The position numbers and the translations under genes are program-made. From Haliclystus octoradiatus (Eukaryota > Cnidaria > Staurozoa > Stauromedusae > Haliclystidae): a stretch of DNA of 64,000 bases. This document shows, piece after piece, positions 45,638-57,990 of the stretch. Below the pieces are notes generated by a model. That model did not search any database. It saw nothing but the letters and a program-made list of their open reading frames with translations, and was not told the DNA's origin. Numbering within the stretch: the first letter of the stretch is position 1; every line of letters starts with the position of its first letter. The stretch lies in contig OU744447.1 of the NCBI GenBank assembly GCA_916610825.1, positions 5,587,402 through 5,651,401 of the forward strand, read 5' to 3'.

Positions 45638-46982
45638 CTGAAATAGTAAACAATCCAATCTAAATATACTCACAAGATATGTTTGATGACAATGACAGTG
45701 CATCTGGCAGGATTATTTATTTTTTGAATGAGATTGGTTATTTTTCTTAATACGTCAGATGCAAGTACGAGGTTGAGTAGGCTGATGCAAAAGCATGTTT
45801 TATCATAAAATGCATACATATAGAGATTACTTCTTGGAGAGCGCTTCGTACGGATTTTATTCACAAGCGTGAAGTATCGTAAAACGAACAAGCGAGACTC
45901 TGCGAGTTAGTGAGCTTTATGATACAAAGCAAAAAAGTAATGTAGACGGTGTCGCCCCACCGAAGGCACTCGTACAATTCCTCTATTTTAGAGGAGTGGC
46001 TCTTTTCGCTAAGTGCAATGATTTTAAACGGTCTTTACTGATCTCAGCCGCGACATTGCAGATCAATTTCAACAGATTTCATGGCTGACTGGTCTCGATT
46101 TTGGATGCCCCCAAGATGCACCTCAGCTACTCATAATGCAATTCTCTCTAGACTACATTCCATCCGCCATCCTCAGATGGTACTCATTTGATGTTTTAGA
46201 TAAAGTCAAGGCTGGGGGATTGAATAAGAATCAACGCACATTATATTGATTGAAATTAAAAATTCTATATACGTAAGCATTCCATATAGTTTCTCTTTAT
46301 GATTAAGCTGATTTCATGCTAAACACGTTTACCCCGATAAGCAAGCTAACTTGTGTAGGTGGATTTGACCCGATAGTTGAATGAGAATGGACTCCCCCAA
46401 GATTTTCTGACCGGTGAAGCATATCAGCTTCTCGTACGTAAAAAAATAAGATATGACTTTTAAACCGTTTGGGAAACATATGTCCAATGACAATAAGCTC
46501 CTTTGGAGTTTTTTCTGCCGTAAAGTCTCATATTTCCCAAGGGATTTGCAATGGATGAAATCTGCATGTGTTTTCAATTGAGATGATCGTTTTGTATACT
46601 TCCGGGAGAACAATAGATTTGAAAAACTACGAAGGAGCTAATCTCCTTCATTTGTGGCATATCATTGAAAAATCTAGAAAAATAATAATTTATAAATGTT
46701 CATATGATGGCTGCTCGACTTCCTTTTAACTGCGATGCTAAACTGAAGAGATGATTAGGCTCGTTTTCTTAATCTTATTTTCGATCAAGCTGCATAATAA
46801 TTTGTTTTACAACTTTACTTGATTCAAATTGATTTTTAACACGTTTATAGGGTATATTCAGAACTCATATCATGTTTTGAATTAATGATATTTATAACAT
46901 AAACCATGTCAATCCTTTTGAATTAAACTTAACAATCATAATTATTATTGTGATCATCATGAATCATATATGTTATCCATAC
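45638..46982. other. Intron 2 of gene C
   Basis: Contains a head-less SINE (about 45935-46222, minus). It also retains the segment (about 46394-46800) that is deleted in gene B but present in gene A intron 2, including a conserved open frame. Confidence 0.55.
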
Positions 46983-47004
46983 CTGCCCATGACTGATTTT
47001 GTCT
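46983..47004 (-). CDS. Gene C exon 2: 22-nt micro-exon
   Basis: Identical in sequence and splice borders to the micro-exons of genes A and B. Confidence 0.75.
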
Positions 47005-47312
47005 CTGAAACGAAAGAAGGAAACAAGAGTCATTTGAAAATAATGATGAACTGTAAATCAGCAAGACATTTTATTGCTCAAGAAAACATTAAAGGCATAA
47101 AATTGACAGGCGGCCTTTGCACTTGGTCTTCGAAGTGGTGCATGATAGACTGATTCACAGTATTATTGTTTTGTGGCTTGAAAATGGCATTCACTTTTTA
47201 ACTTTGAGCCCGCAAGGCACGATGGTAAATTTTATGCCATTACTAAGTGTATCATTTTGAGAATTTCCATAAGTTAGGATGTCGATTGTTATATCCTGGT
47301 GGAACTCTTTAA

Positions 47313-49715
47313 AGTGCACATGACACCAAAAAATTTTATTCCGGAATCAAGTAGCCCATGCAAAATAAATAGGAATGGCAGCAATAATTTTTCGATTTGG
47401 ACTCTTATAAGCGGAGATATTTAATTTTGAAAGTACCATATTTCAGAAATTGTGCTCCTTCGAAAGTCGGAACTCATGCCGGAATGACAAGAAAGCCCAC
47501 TATTGAAAAATAACCAAGTCTAGACTTCAAAAAATCGTAACTTTTTTCTCGCGCAAAAGAAATTGTCCACTTTCCAGAACAGATATGCCCATATCTTCGG
47601 GACACCTTGTTGGCCATATATGACTGAAATTGAACGTACAATGTAGAGTTTAATAAAGGTTTTATTAGAAATCGATAAAGTTTTTCTGTCAAAAAGGTGT
47701 TAAAACACTGGATTAACGCATGTTATGCATCAAGGTGTTGACTACTAAAACAGCGGCAAAATGCTTTGTATTCACTTCGCCGCGGATGATGATCTAAACG
47801 TCTAAAAACCATTGCATGACTCCCTGTTTGCCTTGCAACAGACGCGTTTCTTCAACAAAAACACAATTACAGAAAGATGAAATCGACACACGCAATGTGT
47901 TTAATATCATACCTTAATCTAGTTTTATATTCGACGGACAACGGTTGTTGTCGACTTCTTCACAAAGCTATCCTGTCTAAGAATTATATTTAATCAATGA
48001 ATTTAATATGCTGGAGATGTTTTTATCTGATATATAAAATACAATATTAAATCACAAAAGACGTAATATATTGACGACACAGAGAGGTGTCTCATATTCG
48101 GGGAAAGATGGATATCATAATTCACTGAAACTAAAACATTTTGTACAGTTTAGACACACATATGGACAGTTTTACATTAATTTTGGCTTTCAAATCAACT
48201 TCATTGTTCAACTAATTTACATTTTTTGCTGACGAAGACCAGATGTTATTCGTGAAATTATACAGTACAGTAACAAATCATATGATATTGCATTGTTTTT
48301 CGTTTCGAGCACTTCAGTGAGTGAATCATCGCTACAGATACACATGGCGAGTAGAACCGCCTTCAATGTCTGTATTATATTTACCTCGACCCTGAAATAA
48401 TTCAAGTGTGCCCAGTGCATATCAGCATGCGAGTGTTGTTCAAGCAGAATCAAATCATGACGATCATCACGAATAACATTTAGCCTTCGTCAACATAAAA
48501 TGTAAATTACTTGAACAATGAAGTTGAATTTGATAAAGTCAAAATTAATGTAAAACTGTCCATATGTGTGTCTAAACTGTACAAAATTTTTTAGTTTCAA
48601 TGAATTATGATATCCATCTTTCCCCGAATATGAGACACCTCTCTGTGTCATCAATATATTACGTCTTTTTTGATATAATATTGTATTTTATATATCAGAT
48701 AAAAACATCTCCAGCATATTAAATTCATTGATTAAATATAATTCTTAGACAGGATAGCTTTGTGAAGAAGTCGACAACAACCGTTGTCCATCGAATATAA
48801 AACTAGATTAAGGTATGATATCAAACACATTGCGTGTGTCGATTTCATCTTTCTGTAATTGTGTTTTTGGTGAAGAAACGTGTCTGCTGCAAGGCAAACA
48901 GGGGGTCATGCATGGTTTTTAATAGCCAATCATTGAGATTGAAGCTAACAAATCAGTGAAGCACTGACGTTAAGCTGCGGGAGATCGACCAAAATAGCGC
49001 AATTATTTTTTTTCAATTTTATAGACGTTAAAGGGGCAAAATTGACCGGCGACCGCTGCGAGCTCAAGTTGAATTTATGCTTAGCGTAATTCAACCGTCT
49101 CGCTTTGAAACTATTGTTATACGCGAGCCTAATTTGTTATAAATTCATGTCAACAATGAACATTGTGTTATAAACAATAAACATGCACGTGATCCTAAGT
49201 GCGTAATGCCTGCCGGTCATTTTTGCTCCTTTAAGATCATCATCCGCGGCGAAGTGAATACAAAGCGTTTTGCCACTGTTTTAGTAGTCAACACCTTGAT
49301 GCGTAACATGCGTTAATCCAGTGTTCTAACACCTTTTTGACAGAAAAACTTTATCGAAGTCTAATAAAACCTTTATAAACTCTACATTTTACGTTCAAAT
49401 TCAGTCATATATGGCCAACAAGGTGTCCCGAAGATATGGGCATATCTGCTCTGGAAAGTGGACAATTTCTTTTGCGCGAGAAAAAAGTTACGATTTTTTG
49501 AAGTCTAGACTTGGTTATTTTTCCATAGTGGGCTTTCTTGTCATTCCGGCATGAGTTCCGACTTTCGAAGGAGCACAATTTCTGAAATATGGTACTTTCA
49601 AAATTAAATATCTCCGCTTATAAGAGTCCAAATCGAAAAATTATTGCTGCCATTCCTATTTATTTTGCATGGGCTACTTGATTCCGGAATAAAAATTTTT
49701 GGTGTCATGTGCACT
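47313..49715. mobile_element. Giant palindromic foldback element with TTAA target duplication
   Basis: 2403 bp flanked by TTAA (47309-47312 and 49716-49719). The ends are AGTGCACATGACACC and its exact reverse complement. Nearly the whole element is an inverted repeat: the left arm runs from 47313 to about 48231 and the right arm from about 48486 to 49715, with a roughly 250-bp unpaired centre. The right arm is longer because it carries an insertion (about 48934-49231) that includes a MITE. No transposase-like ORF exists. Gene B has the empty site. The TTAA duplication points to mobilisation by a piggyBac-type transposase supplied elsewhere. It lies in intron 1 of gene C. Confidence 0.88.
49032..49230. 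mobile_element. 199-bp TTAA MITE nested in the foldback element
   Basis: Flanked by TTAA at 49028-49031 and 49231-49234, with inverted ends AGGGGCAAAATTGACCGGC and GCCGGTCATTTTTGCTCCT. Its ends resemble the smaller TTAA MITEs elsewhere in the window. Confidence 0.75.
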
Positions 49716-50109
49716 TTAAACTTTTAACTTTTTAAATTTTATGTCGCCGTGACATCAAAGAGTACATCCTTTTTCATACTTAACCTTCATTTAGAATTTA
49801 AACCATCATTTTTACCGTATTTCTTTGCTAACCGTTGCACAAATTTGAAAAAGTAATTGTTGATATTGCATATTGGTTGAAAATTCAAAATGAATACACG
49901 TACATATTACATACACATATACACATTAAGACAGACACAAAAATACAAATAAATATTGTAAACGGCTTAACGTACACATGATAGCTAATACGTATAACGT
50001 ATAAATATAACGTATAAATGTATAAATGAGAGCTAAAATCTCACTTCGTTTACAAGATAATACGAATTCTTAAAAAAAAAAAATTAATTAGTAATATCAT
50101 ACAACTTAC

Positions 50110-50427
50110 TTCAGCATGAGTGACTCCCTCCAAGACGAAAAGTTTGAGATGGAAATAGGAAAATAAGATACAATTCTTCTCTTTCATACCATCTATGTAA
50201 TCAAGACCATCACATTCTAATTTTCCATTACAATGGAATATACACTGTGTGAAAGAGCTCATCGTTGAAATGCCAATAATCAAACTACTTGTATTTGCAG
50301 TAGAGTTCATGTACAATTTGAATGTCCCAGGAGCATCACTACATGAAGGATTTGTTAATAATACTGATAAAGCGAAGGCACACGATGAGAGAATATAAAG
50401 CAAACACAGTTTATAATTGGCAGTCAT
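50110..50427 (-). CDS. Gene C exon 1: signal peptide plus PAN/apple-like module
   Basis: 106 codons from the ATG at 50427. Signal peptide LCLLYILSSCAFALSVLL; PAN-like cysteines (NPSCSDAPG, TQCIFHC, LECDGLDYI, NCILFSY) and sequons NST and NTS. The donor gtaagt follows THAE in phase 0. The single-copy leader before the ATG is homologous to one unit of the gene A repeat array. Intron 1 runs to the micro-exon at 47004 and contains the foldback element, so the intron is about 3.1 kb. The coding parts are intact, making C the only complete gene in the B/C pair. Confidence 0.82.
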
Positions 50428-52113
50428 TTTTATTATATTTTCATATCGCTGAATGCGTCATATAACATACTGAGGATAAATATGTTGTCGCTTAACTTTA
50501 TTCTCATATAGCATAGAGCGATTTAGAATGATGAATAATAGTTAATGCGTGCTGTGACCATTTACTTGTATTAGATGTTCTGACAATTAGATAGCACAGA
50601 TGTTCATCGGAGAAATGAAAAAAATTCAATTAATTGTACTTCAGAAGCCTTGTGTGCTATTCTATATGTCCAGCGTTTTGATTGGTTGTTTTGTTAATAC
50701 AGTCGAACTTGCTTAATATCCCCCCTCTGGTACGGTTAAAAAGCGGGACATTAAGCGAGGTGGGATATTAAGCGAGGTAAGAATATGAGAGTTTGTATGG
50801 AGAATTAAAAATGGAAATCAGTCTTAAGTGGGGATATTAAGCAAGGTGGGACATTAAAAGAGGGGATATTAAACGAGTTTAACTGTACCTGAAGGCATCA
50901 AATTGACCATCGTGCCTTGTGGGCTCGAGATTGAAAAATGAATGCCATTTCCCAAGGCACAAATTAACTAATAGAACGTAGTAAACATTACGCAGAAACT
51001 CAAAGATTATGCGCAAGGGTCGACGGTCAATTTATACCTTCAAATTTGCAAATTAATATTGTTTCTCAAATAGTGGCTATACTATTTTATATGTTATGTT
51101 ATGTTATGTTTTTATAGGAGCTGTTAAGCACTGATCTGCTTCATTCCACAACACTGATATAAATACTTGTCTGCTGCTAAATAATCTATGAAATAGCTTC
51201 ATATGAAATAGAGGAAATACATAATCGATAAATATTGAGTTTCAATAGCCACACATAATGATAAGATCGATCAACAGAAAAATAAAACTCAAATTTTTCA
51301 TCTTGACTACTTTTAAAATATGCACTGTTTACTCTTTCAAATTTTCAAGAAAGAATCATTTGAAAAATTAATATCTTCAAACCTTGAAAAAGGGAGATTA
51401 AAATTGAAGTCCATTATAATTTCTACTTTCTGATCATGATAATAACGACACTATCGGGCATTAAGTCGTTTGTAACAACAACAAGATTTTGAAATTTTTC
51501 ATTAATGTGAACCAATTATCGATAGCTGTCGTCATATCATATCGCACTCACTTGTCTTGATCAGAAATTAGAAATTATCATACGCCACACTACGCATGTA
51601 GTTTAGCTGTTTTAGCATTATAAAATTTCGTCTAATGGAGAAACCTGTGCATAAATGCATAAATTTAAATGGCTCCAATATGAATTAATCAAAAATTGAA
51701 AATTTCTTTCGATGAGATGTGACTGTGTGAGATTGTTTAGTAAAATACATACAAAGAATAATCGAAGATGGACCTGCATGCTTCTATGGCAACACTGATT
51801 TGCATTATGAATCATTACAGTGCTTTCTGTGCAATGCAGCTGTGAAATTCAAAACTTCGAAGCTTTCTTGAATGTTATTTAAAAGAAAGCCGCTTGTGAT
51901 GTTTTCAAAATGACTATTAGATTAATAATATAAATCGTTTTTTGGAGAAAAACACGTTGGTTATTTATAAAATGATATAAAAAAGAATAATTATTGCAGC
52001 GGCAGCTTTCAATTCATACTCGTATCAATAGTTAACAAATATAGAACCATCTTGCCTGTATCATATCACATAGTAGGGTCGACTCTAATAGAATTCTAAC
52101 TCAGGGTGTTGGA
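50428..52113. other. Upstream region of gene C
   Basis: Duplicate of 33610-35145. It has one extra block: about 50699-50885 carries several near-repeats of a short phrase (gggatattaag / gggacattaag) that is absent from unit 1. A degenerate TTAA MITE lies at about 50885-51045 and a degenerate palindrome/CRE element at 51581-51608. Confidence 0.6.
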
Positions 52114-52137
52114 TTTTTTTTTTTTGGATTCATCATT

Positions 52138-52355
52138 TGTTATATGTTCATTCAATGATAAAGAACAGTAGTAAAACCGAAGATATAAAAGACAACAATA
52201 ACAACACAATCTAGTTGCTGTAGTGTTTTATCAACCAGACATAATCAATCGACAAGCACATGCTTGATGCCAGTTGCACAGGGGGCACAACTGTTACTGT
52301 ATAAGATACACAGGGATTAACATAACCAACATTTATAACATAAGATAATATAACA
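52138..52355 (-). repeat. G2b 3' LTR
   Basis: 218 bp, partner of 57575-57792. Confidence 0.9.
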
Positions 52356-52839
52356 TTTCCCTCTTCAACATGTTTCTATAAATCGTTCAGGATGCTTAAT
52401 TAGACGACTAGACCTTCTCAATGGTGGTGTTTTAATCGGCACATTGTCTGTAGTGGCATCAGCTTCCTTATTGGTTGTTTCTACCTCTTCGGGTGTAGAG
52501 AGATCTTCATCAGGAGCTGACCCACCAGGTACGGCAATCATATGGCGTCGATTTCTACGGAATACTCTCCCATGTCTGTCTGATACCACACAGCAAAAAC
52601 GTGAATCTTGAATCAAGAATATTTTTTCTTAAAACAAGAATTATTTTGCTTGTTTCAAGAAAAAAGGTGTTGTCCATATACCAAGAACTAGATTCTTGCT
52701 TAGAATTGATTTTCTTGAAATGAGAATCAGATTTTCTTGAAACGAGAATGTTTTTGCAAAATATTTCTTGAAATAAGAATTAACTTTCTTGTATCAAGAA
52801 CTGTTATGATGAGCACTACACTGCAGTTCTTGAAATAAT

Positions 52840-53060
52840 AGTGAAATTCTTGAAATGAGAATATGGTTTCTTGAAATGAGAATTTATTTTCTTGAAATGG
52901 GAATTTGCTTTCTTGAAATGAGAATCTGGATTCTTGAAATGAGAATGTTTCTTTCTTGAAATGAGAATATGGTTTCTTGAAGTGGGAATTTACTTTCTTG
53001 AAATGAGAATCTGGATTCTTGAAATGAGAATTTAGTTTCTTGAAATGGGAATATTTGATA
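52840..53060. repeat. Degenerate minisatellite, unit about 21 bp
   Basis: About ten units of TTCTTGAAATGAGAAT followed by 4-5 variable bases. Less regular matches to the same word, and to its partner CTTGTTTCAAGAA, continue on both sides (52600-53110). Confidence 0.8.
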
Positions 53061-53290
53061 TATTTGCATTCTCAAAACAAGAACGTCCGAAGACTGCTTT
53101 TCTTGAAACAAGAAATATGTTGAAATATGATGAACGTTAAAATATATGATTAATTGACGGTTGGAATAGAGACTAAATAGAAACCACAATCAGGAAAATA
53201 AATAGGTTTAAATGATTTAATCAAACAAGAAGAAACAATAACGATAAGATGAGATAACAATATAACAAACGATATTCTATTAAAATAATA

Positions 53291-53605
53291 TTAGGCTTCA
53301 GTATACTCTTGAAATTCTGATAGCAAACTTTGATGGACATTAAAAATATTTGCTGGGACATTTTTGTCTTCAAAAATAATGTTCTGTAGCATCACTAATG
53401 CTAGTTCCAATTGTTTAGGAAAGTCTATATCAAGAATATAATACAAGGCTAAATATGCCACCACGAATTGGGTTAAATTCGATTTTTGTTGTGAGCACAT
53501 CAATTGTTCCTTCATCAGATGAACTTTGTGATCATCAATCAATATTACAGGATACTTCAGTTTTCTTTTCGCATTCCATGTTTCAGGATCTTCTGTTACC
53601 TAGGT
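53291..53605 (-). pseudogene. Exon-like fragment, possibly the C terminus of a SAMD3-like protein
   Basis: On the minus strand an acceptor-like TTACCTAG is followed by an open stretch of about 100 codons. It begins VTEDPETWNAKRKLKYPVIL and continues through FVVAYLALYYILDIDFPKQL to the stop at 53291. The pattern of hydrophobic residues, YYILDIDFPKQL and a following helix resembles the C-terminal region of SAM-domain-containing 3-like proteins that are abundant in fish and invertebrates. That assignment is from memory of the family pattern and needs a search. Its position inside an insertion in a dead retrotransposon suggests transposon-mediated capture. Confidence 0.4.
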
Positions 53606-53741
53606 AATAACAAATGTAAAAGATGCATTTAGGATTAATCAAAAACATTCTCTTGATTATCATCTGCCATATATTTTCAAAGGTCTATTTTTGTAAACCA
53701 TTTGATTAATCTTCTTAAGAGGGCAACTATAAAGTACATGC

Positions 53742-56600
53742 TCACAGGTATGATCCTGGCAGGACCTCTGCTGATTCCCATTGCTTAACACCTCGGCGAC
53801 GCATGCAAACTTCATCACCGGCCTTGAGTATTGGCAAATCACGACTGCTAGTGTCATAGCGCTGTTTGGTTGCCTGCAGACGCTTTTTCAAGACTTCAGC
53901 CACGTATTTGGGATCTACTGCATTTGGTAATAGAAGGCGCTGATGGGTTGGTATATTTGTTCTCGTTCTTCTACTCATGAGCAATTGGACAGGTGAATAC
54001 CCAATATCGTGAAACGGTGTATTACGGTACTTTAGAATTGCCTCATGTGGATCTTTTTGATTTGCTGCTGCTTTTTTGAAAATCCTTTTAACGGTTTGAA
54101 TTGCTCTTTCTGCAGCTCCGTTGCTTTGGGGATACTCAGATGAACTTGTTAGATGCTTAAAACCCCATTCCTTAGCAAACATTTGAAACTGATGAGACTG
54201 ATCAAATAAATCTCTAGTATTGCTGTATTGAGAGCCGTTGTCGCTTATCACTTTCTCAGGAACACCATAGTGGGCAAATATTATTGATAACACAGTTTGC
54301 TGTTTTCTGTTGTAATGTTTCCACGTCAAAGTATTTGGAATAGAAGTCGGTGAATATCAAGTAGTCATGTCCACCAAATTCAAAGAGGTCGATGCCAACA
54401 TCTTGCCATGGAAGGCCAGGTATATCGTGGGGATGCATCAACTCTTTCTGCTGATTGTTTCTGAAGGCAAGACACACAGGGCATGATTGTACTCTGTCGT
54501 TTATCTGCGATGTCATACCGGGCCAAAATACGTAGTCACGAGCTAAGCATAAACTTTTAATTTCTCCAAGATGAGCACCGTGAACTTCATCTAATATATC
54601 AGAACGAAGAGTTCGAGGGACGACTACACGGTCAGATTTAAACAAAAGTCCATTTTCCATACATAGCTCATTCTGATACTGGCAATATTCTTTAGCTCCT
54701 TCTGACACAAGGTCTTTATTTTCTGGCCAGCTTTTTACAACATATTCAAGAACAGTCATAAGTACATCATCGTTCTTTGTGGCTGCTGAGAACGCTGTTA
54801 TGCTGCCATCTGATATGCCAGAAGATGTAACTAAGTTGATGCCAACAATATCGGAAAAATTTGGATCAGGCTTCTGATGTAAAGGTATAATAGGTGCTCG
54901 ACTTAAGCAATCTGATATAAACTGTAAACGACCAGGTACATATCGCACCTGCAAATCATAGCGACTAAGCTGTAGTAGCATTCTTTGTAAACGGGGTGGT
55001 GCTTCATTCAACCTGCTTGCGGAATATTGCCTCTAATGGTTTATGATCAGTCTCGACAATTACCTTTCTACCGTAAACATAAGTATGGTTTCAAACCCCA
55101 TGCAATGGTTAATACCTCTTGTTCTATATTTGCATAGTTCCGTTCACTCTGTGTTAGTGTTCTTGAAGCATAAGCGATAGGCTTTCCTTCTTGTAATAAT
55201 ACACCACCTAATCCTGTACTGCTTGCATCCACATTTAGTATAATGTCTTTGCAATTCTCAAAGTACGATAAAACAGAAGCCTTTGAAATTACGCCTTTAA
55301 GAGTTTCGAAAGCAGCTTTTTGTGCAGCATCCCAGACAAAACATGACGCATTCTGTGTTAATTGGGAAATAGGTCATTGTATGTCAGCCTTATGACTTAT
55401 AAATTTATCAAGGTAATTAATAATACCTATAAGCGTAGCACTCCTTTTTTGTCAGTAGGAGGAGGCATTTGAGATATTGCTTCAATCTTTTTTGATCATG
55501 TTTAATCCATCAGCTGTCAATGAATGTCCAACGTATGACAGTTCTGAAACCCGTAACTTGGTTTTAACTTGATTAAATTTTAAACCAATCTGTCGGCTTC
55601 TTTCCCTCACTAACCGTAGTTTAGAGTTCAAATCTTCTTCGTCCCGGCCGTAAATCAAGAAATCATCAACGATAATCTCCACATCAATATCTGCAAATAG
55701 CCTCTCCATCTTCCTTTGATAAAGTTCTGGTGCTGGAGCTATTCCAAATGGAAGGCAGTTGAAAAGATACCTTCCCCAAGGTGTATTAAATGTCAATAAT
55801 TAAGAACTTGTTTCGTCAACAGGGAGCTGCCAAAAACCACTGCATGCATCAACTGTGGTAAAACAAGTAGCATCAGAAAGACGAGTAGCAAAATCTTTTG
55901 CGGTTTTCATGGGATGATGGCAACGTTTTAAAGCCTTGTTAATATCACGAGGATCAATACATAATCTAATATCTTTCGTAGACGGAGACATTGTTTGCTC
56001 TTTAGCCTTCCTCTTGTCAATTAGAAGCATGGAAGATACCCAAGGTGTATTGCTGTCTTCTTTTACAACAACACCATCTGCAATCATTTCATCTAATTTC
56101 TTTCGACAGGGCTTCAGCAAAGCAATAGGGATCTTTCTTGGAGAGTATACCACTGGTGCAACGTCCTTGTCAACCTCCAAGTGAACTGGCTGTTCCAATT
56201 TTCCAGGTCATCTGCTAAAGCACTCAGCGTAATCTTTAAGTATTGGATCTGTTGAAAGTTGATTGTCTTGTAAGTCGTTCTCAAACATAGTCCCTATCAG
56301 ATTTAAGTTCAAAAACTCCAGAACTTCCAGATCCAAACAAGCTTCATCGCTTAGTAACGGAATAAAATCCCCCTCCACTACCTGAAACGGTAACTCCACA
56401 TTACGATGCTTGTATTCAGTATGCAGCGTTACACTTCCAACAGGATATATCGCTTTGGTCGCCAGCAAATCTTTCAAGGGTTGCTTTGATTTTTTAAGCG
56501 TCTTTTTACTAATTCCTTTGAATATATTTAGAGGGATCATCTATGCATCTGCTCCCGTATCTGCTTTCATAGCAACATCAACACCAGAAATATTCACTGT
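53742..56600 (-). pseudogene. pol: G2b pol, broken
   Basis: Pieces in order on the minus strand: protease DTGAD followed by the same in-frame TAG as in G2a (near 56537-56542); RT N-terminal (55800-56540 in two frames); RT palm (55482-55796), where the catalytic VDD is intact (IIVDDFLIYG); an RNase H region with frame breaks and a small deletion near 55090; integrase (54256-55011, then 53742-54329 with SDNGSQYS and PQSNGAAERAI). The 1.15-kb insertion separates the final C-terminal part (52365-52616). Confidence 0.88.
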
Positions 56601-56704
56601 GATCATGCTCTTACGCTTTGTCTTTGAGACCGAAACAGATTCCACTTCAATATAATAAAAATACGCATGTTCAATTTCAACGTCACTGGTGCCTCCACTG
56701 TTAT

Positions 56705-57490
56705 TCAAGACATCAACAGACTTGCTTTGTTTAGATTGTGCGCATTGTTTTGAAAAATGTCCTTTTTCCTTGCAGTTGTGACACTTCTGAGTATTTGCAG
56801 GGCATTTTTTAGGGTCACTAAATGAATGATGATATCCACAATACTAGCATTTTCTTTTAGGCTTTGTACTTCTAAAATTTGTACGTCTATCTTCATCTGC
56901 TCTTGCAACCTGATTGATCTTTATATCTCCATGCGTGCTGCTAAACTGACTTTTTTGGCGTTCTGACGCCTCAAATGTTCGACAGAAACTATGAGCTATC
57001 TGGATTGTCAACTGGGGCTTTTTCAAAAGCTCTCCACGCAAGTCATCTGATTTTACTCCTCCAACAATCCGGTCACGTATAAGAGAATCTTTCAGAATGC
57101 CAAATTCACAAGTGAGTGCCAATCTTTTTAAGTCACTTACAAAGGCATCAATAAATTCACCATCTGTTTGGCAACGACGATTGAAAATTAATCGTTCATA
57201 AATCACATTTCTAGCACGAGAGCAGAGTTCTGTAAATGTATCACAAACAACTTTAAAGTTCAACTCATTTTCCCTTCCAATGGTCCGTATGTAAAATGTG
57301 AGTATTTTTCTATTGCAGCAGGGCCTGCAAAACTTAACAACAGGTTGACTTTCAGTTTATCTGGCTTTGTATCCCTTTCTTTGGCTACTAAATATATTTT
57401 GAATCTCATCAGAAACTTTCTCCAGTTTTCTGCAGCATTGGCATCAAGAACTAAAGGACCAGATTTAGAAATATCTTTATGATCCGCCAT
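56705..57490 (-). pseudogene. gag: G2b gag, frameshifted
   Basis: Starts MADHKDISKSG at 57490. A frameshift near 57262 separates the N-terminal third from the rest (56844-57263), and a second break precedes the zinc knuckle (about 56750-56850). Confidence 0.85.
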
Positions 57491-57574
57491 CTTGAAATTT
57501 CTTCTGACTTCAAACAGCTACTTTCAATTAATAGTAACTTCCAATCTTTCAGAGTAATCCCACATCTAACACCA

Positions 57575-57792
57575 TGTTATATGTTCATTCAATGATAAAG
57601 AACAGTAGTGAAACCGAAGATATAAAAGACAACAATAACAACACAATCTAGTTGCTGCAGTGTTTTATCAACCAGACATAATCAATCGCCAAGCACATGC
57701 TTGATGCCAGTTGCACAGGGAGCACAACTGTTACTGTATAAGATACACAGGGTTTAACATAACCAACATTTATAACATAAGATAATATAACA
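57575..57792 (-). repeat. G2b 5' LTR
   Basis: 218 bp, partner of 52138-52355. Confidence 0.9.
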
Positions 57793-57990
57793 TCATTTAT
57801 CCACAAACTGGGTAAGCTTGCAGCTTTTTTCCACCAAGGTGGTTGGTTAATTTGTTAGCATTTTGAAGCTTGTGTGCGTTTATTAGCCGGATGCCCTTCC
57901 TGACGCCAACCTATAGTGCTCCGGCCAGGGATTGAACCCGAGACCCTGCGGGCCGTGGTCCAACTCCCTAGCCTCTACACCAAGGTCGCC
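57793..57990 (-). repeat. tRNA-derived SINE body (unit 2)
   Basis: Duplicate of 39693-39890; its poly-A part is at about 52114-52130. The flanking direct repeat TAACTC(A/G)(G/C)(G/A)GTGTTGG is at 52097-52112 and 57991-58006. Confidence 0.8.

Larger units (their letters stand above)
52587..53740. mobile_element. Insertion within G2b carrying a minisatellite and a captured exon-like sequence
   Basis: G2a reads straight through GATACCAGGTATGATC, whereas G2b has about 1.15 kb between the two halves of that phrase. The insert begins CACAGCAAAAACGTG. It contains a run of degenerate TTCTTGAAATGAGAAT units (about 52600-53110) and then an exon-like minus-strand frame (53291-53605). I found no clear inverted ends or target duplication, so the element class is unknown. 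Confidence 0.75.
52138..57792 (-). mobile_element. Degenerate Ty3/gypsy LTR retrotransposon G2b
   Basis: Unit 2 copy of G2: LTRs 52138-52355 and 57575-57792 (218 bp each) and target duplication TCATT (52133-52137 and 57793-57797). It has the same organisation as G2a, plus an insertion of about 1.15 kb near its 3' end (about 52587-53740). Confidence 0.93.

Noticed and set aside
47474-47692. 72-codon frame in the foldback element as a transposase
   Set aside because: Short, no catalytic motifs, and lies in the inverted arm sequence.
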